This document shows positions 58,337 to 64,000 of a stretch of 64,000 nt of DNA, one piece after another. How positions within the stretch are numbered: position 1 is the first letter of the stretch; every line of letters begins with the position of its first letter. The position numbers and the translations under genes are program-made. Source of the DNA: JAENVU01 sp963756815 (GTDB taxonomy: Bacteria; Actinomycetota; Acidimicrobiia; IMCC26256; JAENVU01); the NCBI GenBank assembly GCA_963756815.1, contig CAVWPR010000005.1:124001-188000 (forward strand). The letters run 5' to 3'. Below the pieces are notes generated by a model that saw nothing but the letters and a program-made list of their open reading frames with translations, did not search any database and was not told the origin of the DNA.

Positions 58337-58555
58337 GTGACGACGCAACTACGACTGCTGACCGGCGGGGAGCTTCCCCGGCGGACGCCCCGGCCCCGTT
58401 CGGTGCGGGCCACGGCGCCCGAGCCGACGCCGGTCGCACGGCTCGACGCCCGGACACGCCAGATCGGCCAGTCGGGCGTCGCGGAGGCGCGGCGGCGGCT
58501 CGCGGAGATCCAGGCCACCAGCCTGCGGGCGCAGGAGCTCGTGCGCGCCAGCTAG
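58337..58555 (+). CDS. Small basic conserved protein
   Basis: A 72-residue protein if the GTG at 58337 (VTTQLRLLTGG) is used; an ATG at 58262 would make 97 residues but adds a low-complexity start. It is Arg rich, with the run LDARTRQIGQSGVAEARRRLAEI. Such short proteins with a T-R-x-I-G-x-x-G-V-A-x-A-R pattern recur next to TetR genes in related genomes, to my memory; function unknown. Divides the PLC and TetR genes. Confidence 0.6.
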   Translation: MTTQLRLLTGGELPRRTPRPRSVRATAPEPTPVARLDARTRQIGQSGVAEARRRLAEIQATSLRAQELVRAS

Positions 58556-59563
58556 TCCGGCGCCGGGGTCGCGAACCCGGTGAGCAGCCGCTCGAGGTTG
58601 CGCGTCGAACCGCTGCTCGTCGCGCTGCGTGCGTCTGCATCCGTGACCAGAGCTCGGGGAGCCCGATCTCCTCGGTGAGCGCACGCAGCGCCGGGTACTC
58701 GCCCTCCGCCAGCAGCTCCTCCATGTAGGCGACCATGCCGCGGTCGTCGCCTCCGCCGTCCTGGTCGGCGTAGCTGCGTCGCTCGGAGAGGCAGAAGCCG
58801 AAGACGTACTCGTCGACCGCGGTGATGACGTCGAGCCGGGTCTCGATGTCCGCGTCCAGCCCCGACACCGCCCGCCACGACTGATCGAAGTGGCGCATCG
58901 CGTTCGGACCGATGCTCGGATCGCCGGCGACGTCGAACACCCACGGGTGCCGGCGGAGCGCGTCGCGCGAGCGACACGCGATCATCGTCATCGCCGCCCG
59001 CCAGTCGGTCGGCAGCTCCGCGTCCGGTACGACGAGCTCGGCGAGCAGCTCGTCGACCATGAGGGCGAGCAGCTCGTCCTTCGTCCGCACGTAGTGGTAG
59101 AGGGTCATCGTCCCGACATCGAGCTCGGTCGCGAGCCGTCGCATCGACACCGCGTCGATGCCCTCGGCATCTGCGATCCGGATCGCGACGGACGCGAGCT
59201 CGGCGCGCCCGAGGCGCGGCTTGCGGGCTCCGGGCTCGGAACGGGTCCAGAGGTCGAGCGCGTCCAGGTGCGCGACGACCCGCCCGAGCGCGGCCGACGC
59301 GCTCGCGCTCGTCGCCTGCAACTTCGCGTCGGCGGCCGCGAGCTTGGCGCTCGCCGCCGCGGTCTTCGCGTCGATCTTCGCCTGTGCGGCGGCGAGCTTG
59401 GCGCTCGCCGCGGCCGGACTTCGCGGCCGTCTTCGCATCGGCGGCCGCGAGCTTCGCCTGCAACTTCGGCGTCCACGGTCGCGGCCTTGCGGTCGATCTT
59501 CTCGGCGACCCGATCGATCGGATCGCGTCCCCCGCCCGAACGTGACGTAGAACTCCTCGCCAT
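58552..59563 (-). CDS. TetR-family regulator with Ala/Lys-rich helical N-terminal extension (frameshifted)
   Basis: About 336 residues. The TetR domain begins near residue 110: LGRAELASVAIRIADAEGIDAVSMRRLATELDVGTMTLYHYVRTKDELL, in the TetR_C/TetR-class D style with a long C-terminal ligand domain. Before it lie about 80 residues of Ala-Lys-Asp heptads (KLAAADAKTAAK, KLAAAQAKIDAK, KLAAADAKLQAT), which look like a long amphipathic or histone H1-like helix. Frameshifts lie near 59460, 59415 and 58625. Start ATG 59563. Divergent from the ABC exporter genes, which it probably controls. Confidence 0.78.
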
Positions 59564-59564
59564 G

Positions 59565-59600
59565 TCGTACAGTGTACTGCTAGGGTCGTACCATGTACGA
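59565..59600. promoter_or_regulatory. Operator-like repeats between TetR and ABC exporter
   Basis: The 29-base gap between divergent starts holds TCGTAC (59565), GTAC-AGT-GTAC and GTACGA (59595-59600), giving nested inverted repeats that reach into both start codons. Fits a TetR-type operator; the ABC gene may be leaderless, as no ribosome site is seen. Confidence 0.5.
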
Positions 59601-60636
59601 AACCACCTCACCCCGACCGGACGCCGTCCCCCCGGCGCCCGCAGGTGGCGGAGTCACCACGAGCGGCCTCGGCAAGCGGTTCGGTGATCTCTGGGCCCTG
59701 CGGCGACCTGGACCTCGACGTCGCACCCGGCACCGTCCTCGGCCTGCTCGGCCACAACGGCGCCGGCAAGACGACGGCCATCCGCATCCTGACCACCCTC
59801 AGCCGCCCCACCGAGGGCTCGGCCACCGTCGCCGGCATCGACGTCGCGGCCCATCCCGAACGGGTCCGCGAGCAGATCGGCGTCGCGTCGCAGACCGCGA
59901 CGGTCGACGACCTCATGACCGCCACGCTCAACCTGGTGACGATCGGCCGGCTGCGCGGCATGAGCAAGTCCGTGGCGACGCGGCCCGCAGCGAGGAGCTG
60001 CTCGAGCAGCTCGACCTCACCGACTTCGCGTCGGCGCTCGTGCGCACCTACTCGGGTGGCATGCGGCGGCGCCTGGACCTCGCGGCGAGCCTCATGGGCG
60101 ATCCGCCGGTGCTGTTCCTCGACGAGCCCACCACCGGGCCTGGACCCGGTGAGCCGCAACCACCTGTGGGACATGCTCGGCGACCTCGTCGCGCGCGGCA
60201 CCACGGTCATCCTCACCACGCAGTACCTCGAGGAGGCCGACCACATGGCCGACGACATCGTGGTCCTCGACCACGGGCGCACCGTGGCGCACGGCACGCC
60301 GGACCGAGCTCAAGCTGCAGGTCGGCGGCAACCGGCTCGACGTCACGTTCGCGCGCGGCGCCGACCTCGAGGTCGCCGCGACGCGCTGTCGCGCCGTTCG
60401 TCGACCGCCGCCCGGCCGATCGACGAGGAGGCGTCGCGTACTCACGCTGCCGATCCGGGAGGGCGTCCGCAGCATCGAGGTGCTGCGCGCGCTCGACGAC
60501 GCCGGCATCGACGCGCTCGACGTCACCCGTCGCGAGGTCACCCTCGACGACGTGTTCCTCACCCTCACCGGTGCCAAGCCCGTGCTCGACGAGCCCGAGG
60601 AGCTGGAGCCGGCGATCGCAGGAGGTCAGACGATGA
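59593..60636 (+). CDS. ABC-2 exporter ATPase, DrrA-like (several frameshifts)
   Basis: About 345 residues. Motifs are all present but in different frames: Walker A LLGHNGAGKTTAIR, Q-loop ASQTATV, signature YSGGMRRRLDLA, Walker B PVLFLDEPTTG, H-loop TTQYLEEADHMADDI, and the DrrA C-terminal block (TLDDVFLTLTG). Frame changes near 59708, 59990, 60143, 60303 and 60388 are each repaired by one base. At the end the frame that carries the last motif has no stop before the permease ATG; the frame of the start codon has TGA at 60634 overlapping that ATG. Confidence 0.85.
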   Translation: MYETTSPRPDAVPPAPAGGGVTTSGLGKRFGDLWALRRPGPRRRTRHRPRPARPQRRRQDDGHPHPDHPQPPHRGLGHRRRHRRRGPSRTGPRADRRRVADRDGRRPHDRHAQPGDDRPAARHEQVRGDAARSEELLEQLDLTDFASALVRTYSGGMRRRLDLAASLMGDPPVLFLDEPTTGPGPGEPQPPVGHARRPRRARHHGHPHHAVPRGGRPHGRRHRGPRPRAHRGARHAGPSSSCRSAATGSTSRSRAAPTSRSPRRAVAPFVDRRPADRRGGVAYSRCRSGRASAASRCCARSTTPASTRSTSPVARSPSTTCSSPSPVPSPCSTSPRSWSRRSQEVRR

Positions 60637-61428
60637 GCAAGAGCCTGATCGCCGACGCGGCCGTGCTCGGGCGCCGCAACCTCGAGCACATCCGCCAGGT
60701 CCCCGAGAAGCTCACGAACGTCACGATCCAACCGCTGATGTTCGTGCTGCTGTTCGCGTACGTCTTCGGCGGCGCGATCCACGTGGAGGGCGGCACCTAT
60801 CAGGAGTTCCTGATGGGCGGCATCCTCATCCAGACCCTGGCCTTCGCCATGATGGGTCCGGCCCAGACGGTCGCGCAGGACTTCCAGCAGGGCGCGATCG
60901 ACCGCTTCCGCTCGCTCCCGATCGCGCGGCCGGCGTACCTGCTCGGCCACTACTTCGCCGAGATGCTCGGATCGATCCTCACCATCGCGATCCTGCTCGG
61001 CACCGGTCTGATCGTCGGCTGGCGCACGCACAGCGGCTTCCTCGAGATCATCGAGGGCGGCGCTGCTGCTGCTCGCGTTCGCGACGGCGATCGTGTGGAT
61101 CGGCATCTGGCTCGGGATCTTCGTGCGGTCACCCGACGCGGTGATGGGCATCGGGTTCGTGATCATCTTCCCGCTCACGTTCATCTCGAACGCGTTCGTG
61201 CCGATCTCCTCGATGCCGAGGGTGCTGCAGTGGTTCGCGGTGATCAACCCCGTGAGCGTGCTGATCTCGGCGACCCGTGAGCTCTTCGGCAACCCGGTGG
61301 CGCCGGTGAGCATCCACGTGTGGCCGATGGACCACCCGGTGCTGGCGGCGTGGCTCTACACGATCGCGCTGGTCGCGATCGGCTGGGCCTTCGCGCAGCG
61401 TCGCTTCAACGCCCGCATCACCGAGTAG
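60633..61428 (+). CDS. ABC-2 exporter permease, DrrB-like (one frameshift)
   Basis: About 264 residues with six membrane helices. AGGAGG lies six bases before the ATG. LTNVTIQPLMFVLLFAYVFGG, AMMGPAQTVAQDFQQGAIDRFRSLPIAR and FPLTFISNAFVPISSMP, LQWFAVINPVS are DrrB-family segments. A one-base change near 61062 moves the frame inside helix 4. With the ATPase upstream it forms a drug or lipid exporter, under the divergent TetR. Confidence 0.87.
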
Positions 61429-61435
61429 AGCGCCC

Positions 61436-63028
61436 TCAGCGGGCGGGTTGGTAGACGCCGAACTCGTCGCGCAGGACGTCGGACACCTCGCCGAGCGTGG
61501 CGTAGGCGCGCAGGGCCTCCTTCATCGGGTACAGGAGGTTCTGCGTGCCCTTCGCCGCCGCCCGCACGTCGGCGAGCGCCGCGTCGACGGCCGCCTGGTC
61601 CCGCGTGGCGCGCAGGGCACGCAGCCGCTCGGTCTGCTGACGCTCGAGCGCCGGGTCGATCGGGAACACCTCGGGCTCGACCGGCTCGGGGTCGGCGAAC
61701 TTGTTGAGGCCGACGATGATCTTCTCGCCGTCGTCGACCGCCTTCGCCCACTCGAACGCGGCCCGCTCGATCTCGTCCTGCAGGTACCCGGCCTCGATCG
61801 CCGCGACCGCACCGCCGAGATCGTCGATCTTCTCGATGTAGCGCCAGGCCGCGGCCTCGACCTCGTTGGTGAGCGACTCCACGAAGTAGGAGCCGGCGAG
61901 CGGGTCGACGGTCTCGGTCATGCCCGTCTCGTACGCCACGATCTGCTGGGTGCGGAGCGCGATCTTGGCGGCCCGCTCGGTGGGCAGGCCGAGCGCCTCG
62001 TCGAAGCCGTTGGTGTGGAGGCTCTGCGTGCCACCCAGCGCGGCGGCCATCGCCTGCAGCGCCACGCGCACGACGTTGTTCTCCGGCTGCTGCGCGGTGA
62101 GCATCGAGCCCGCGGTCTGCGTGTGGAACCGCAGGAGCTTGCTCTTCTCGTTCTGCGCGCCGAAGCGGTTGCTCATGATCCAGTACCACATGCGGCGCGC
62201 GGCCCGGAACTTCGCGACCTCTTCGAAGAAGTTGTTGTGCCCGTTCCAGAAGAACGAGAGACGCGGTGCGAAGTCGTCGACGTCGAGACCGGCATCGACC
62301 GCGGCCTGCACGTACGCGATCGCGTTGCTCAGCGTGAACGCGATCTCCTGCACCGCGGTGCTGCCCGCCTCGCGGATGTGGTAGCCGGAGATCGAGATCG
62401 TGTTCCACCGGGGGACGTGCTCGCCGCAGTAGGCGAAGATGTCGGTGATGATCCGCATCGACGGTCGCGGCGGGTAGATGTAGGTGCCGCGGGCGACGTA
62501 CTCCTTGAGGATGTCGTTCTGGATCGTGCCGCCGATCTTCGCCGCGTCGACGCCGTTCTTCTCCGCGACGAGCTCGTAGAAGAGGAGCAGGATCGCGGCC
62601 GTCGAGTTGATCGTCATCGACGTGGTGACGGTGTCGAGCGGCAGACCCGAGAGCAGGATCTCCATGTCCTCGAGCGAGTCGATGGCCACGCCGACCTTGC
62701 CGACCTCGCCCTCGGCCCGGGGGTGGTCGGAGTCGTACCCCATCTGGGTGGGCAGGTCGAAGGCGCACGAGAGGCCGGTCTGGCCGGCGCCGAGGAGGAA
62801 GTGGAAGCGCTCGTTGGTCTCGGCCGCGGTCCCGAAGCCCGAGTACTGGCGCATCGTCCAGGGCCGGGTGCGGTACATCTGCGCGTAGACGCCCCGCGTG
62901 TACGGCGGGGCCCCGGCGTCGCCGAGCGCGGCGGTGGGATCCCACTCCTCGGCCTCGAGGTCGGCCGCCGTGTACTGCGGCTTGATCTCGATGCCCGAGT
63001 CGGTACGGCGGGTCGTGTCGTCGGCCAT
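61436..63028 (-). CDS. Methylmalonyl-CoA mutase-family large subunit, no B12 domain
   Basis: A 530-residue acyl-CoA mutase barrel: YTRGVYAQMYRTRPWTMRQYSGFGTAAETN, FDLPTQMGYDSDHP, SISGYHIREAGST and the active-site LHTNGFDEALGLPTERAAKIALRTQQIV. It stops after the barrel, so the cobalamin-binding domain must come from a separate subunit not present in the window. This is the size of IcmA/HcmA or the actinobacterial MeaA-like large subunits. Intact frame. It converges with the ABC permease, seven bases apart. Confidence 0.93.
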   Translation of the reverse strand: MADDTTRRTDSGIEIKPQYTAADLEAEEWDPTAALGDAGAPPYTRGVYAQMYRTRPWTMRQYSGFGTAAETNERFHFLLGAGQTGLSCAFDLPTQMGYDSDHPRAEGEVGKVGVAIDSLEDMEILLSGLPLDTVTTSMTINSTAAILLLFYELVAEKNGVDAAKIGGTIQNDILKEYVARGTYIYPPRPSMRIITDIFAYCGEHVPRWNTISISGYHIREAGSTAVQEIAFTLSNAIAYVQAAVDAGLDVDDFAPRLSFFWNGHNNFFEEVAKFRAARRMWYWIMSNRFGAQNEKSKLLRFHTQTAGSMLTAQQPENNVVRVALQAMAAALGGTQSLHTNGFDEALGLPTERAAKIALRTQQIVAYETGMTETVDPLAGSYFVESLTNEVEAAAWRYIEKIDDLGGAVAAIEAGYLQDEIERAAFEWAKAVDDGEKIIVGLNKFADPEPVEPEVFPIDPALERQQTERLRALRATRDQAAVDAALADVRAAAKGTQNLLYPMKEALRAYATLGEVSDVLRDEFGVYQPAR

Positions 63029-63084
63029 GCCGCGGATCGTACCGGTGGGTCCGAGCGGGGCCCCAGCCCGGCCATCATGGTGCG

Positions 63085-63845
63085 ATGCGTCCGGGCCGGG
63101 TCGTCGTGGCGCTCGCCCTGACCGTCGCCGCCACGGCGTGCGGCAGCAGCAGCGGCTCGAAGGGAGGCGCCTCGACGGCGGACGGGTCGGGTGGTGGCGC
63201 GTCCGAGGCGTCGATCGTCGCCGCGGCGCTGCTGCGCGCGACCGACGTGCCGGGCGACGAGAAGGGCGCGGTGAGCAGCGAGGCCGCGGACGTGCTGCCG
63301 AAGGATGCGGACCGGGTACCGGAGTGCCGGCGCTACGTCGCGGCCGTGCGCACGGGCACGCACCGCCGGGCGTCGAACCGGTTCGGCGACACCAGCAGCC
63401 GCCCGCCGGTGGCGGTCTCGGACGCGGGTCGAGGTGTATCCGTCGTCGTCCGTGGTCGCCGGCCAGGCGGAGCTGTTCAAGGATCCGGCCACGTCCGCGT
63501 GTCTCGAGGGCGTGCTGCGCATCGAGCTGGGCAAGGAGCTCTCGTCGGTGGGCGCGACGCTCGGCGCCGTGCACGTCACCGCGCTCGAACCGCCCGCCCT
63601 CGGCGACCATGCGTTCGCGCTCCGCGTCTCCGTTCACGATCACCCAGCTCGGGCAGCAGCTGGAGCTCGTGCGGGACCAGATCGGCGTGGGCGTCGGCCG
63701 GTACGCCGTCACGCTGGATGTCGGACTCTCGACGCCGGCGGCGCTCACCCCCACCGCGCGCGACCAGCTCCTCGGCCGGATGACGCAGATCGAACAGGCC
63801 GTCGGACCGAAGGTGGTCTCCCGCATGCGCGCCGCCGGAGCCTGA
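63085..63845 (+). CDS. Putative lipoprotein (two frameshifts)
   Basis: About 252 residues. Signal with lipobox VALALTVAATACGSSS and a Ser/Gly-rich linker, then a soluble domain: IVAAALLRATDVPGDEK, LFKDPATSACLEGVLRIELGKEL, and TITQLGQQLELVRDQIGVGVG. The frame changes near 63430 and 63625. No family recognised; the layout is that of actinobacterial sensor- or binding-type lipoproteins with a T-D-(V/L)-P-G motif after the linker. The next gene is a similar lipoprotein. Confidence 0.72.
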
Positions 63846-63854
63846 TCGCAGGCC

Positions 63855-64000
63855 ATGATGCGCGCCGTGCCTCGCCGACTCCTCCCGAAGTGTGCGCCCG
63901 TCGCCGTGCCCGTGGTCGTGCTCGTCGTCGTGCTCGCCGCGTGCGGGAGCAGCGGCGGATCGTCGAGCGGCGCGACCTCGTCGTCGACGACGCGACCCGG
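63855..64000 (+). CDS. Start of a second lipoprotein gene, cut by the window edge
   Basis: An ATG at 63855, ten bases after the previous stop, opens a signal peptide VAVPVVVLVVVLAACGSS with a clear lipobox and then a Ser/Gly/Thr linker to the window end. Same plan as the lipoprotein before it, so probably a tandem paralogue. Confidence 0.7.
   Translation, partial: MMRAVPRRLLPKCAPVAVPVVVLVVVLAACGSSGGSSSGATSSSTTRP

Overview
The window is a very G+C-rich actinobacterial chromosome segment (roughly 70% G+C by eye, codon third positions almost all G or C). Gene content points to a non-mycelial actinomycete, most likely class Acidimicrobiia. The evidence is an F420-dependent luciferase-like oxidoreductase, a mycothiol-type DinB/MDMPI enzyme, PASTA kinase, gatCAB, a HadAB-like dehydratase pair downstream of ligA, and the minus-strand order iscS - mnmA - MetE-like - ligA - gatC - gatA - gatB - ilvD. 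As I remember it, M. tuberculosis Rv3025c to about Rv3000 has a related order. The class assignment is inference. I saw no tRNA, rRNA, CRISPR array, transposase or phage gene.

Layout. (1) 0-11 kb is one giant minus-strand gene: two zinc ribbons, a class III nucleotide cyclase, an AAA/STAND-type ATPase, a TPR-like region, then about 19 NTF2/SnoaL-like units of two types in strict alternation. It is read in pieces because of about eight one-base frameshifts. (2) 11-16 kb is an accessory cluster: TfoX-like protein, a TetR/alpha-beta hydrolase divergon and an alkylsulfatase-like MBL/TetR divergon, each with a palindromic operator, then a vapBC-like toxin-antitoxin pair. (3) 16.2-16.6 kb is a scar where two gene remnants meet: the end of another NTF2-repeat protein and the end of a short-chain dehydrogenase. 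(4) 16.6-27.5 kb holds DUF1206, ychF, nitroreductase, DyP peroxidase, RidA, a second cyclase-ATPase regulator with a LuxR HTH, an Fpg/Nei glycosylase, and a PhyH-like dioxygenase between two paralogous small genes. (5) 27.5-38.3 kb is ilvD, a mycothiol-type enzyme, TetR, LLM oxidoreductase, BNR protein, PIG-L deacetylase, gatB, epoxide-hydrolase-like enzyme, gatA, gatC and ferredoxin. (6) 38.3-49 kb is an ABC exporter, SCP2, MFS (behind a CRP-like palindrome), a secreted Calx-beta metallopeptidase, SDR, PknB-like kinase and a HadAB-like pair. (7) 49-56.7 kb is ligA, a PadR divergon, MetE-like, mnmA and iscS. (8) 56.7-64 kb is a Tat-exported phospholipase C-like lipoprotein, an unusual TetR, an ABC-2 exporter, an acyl-CoA mutase large subunit and lipoproteins.

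Frameshifts are common and clustered (0.3-7.1, 22.6-25, 26.2, 30.5, 49.6-50.1, 57.5-60.4, 61.1 and 63.4-63.6 kb). The genes on both sides of each break stay recognisable, and even the essential ligase ligA carries two. I therefore read most of them as sequencing or assembly indels rather than gene death and annotate those genes whole; only reads or a sister genome can settle this.

The most unusual object is the giant cyclase-ATPase protein with the alternating A/B NTF2-like array, together with the orphan fragment of the same array at 16.2 kb. Two cyclase-ATPase regulators (one with intact catalytic residues, one apparently degenerate) and a CRP-type palindrome in the same window suggest cyclic-nucleotide signalling, but no direct link is visible.
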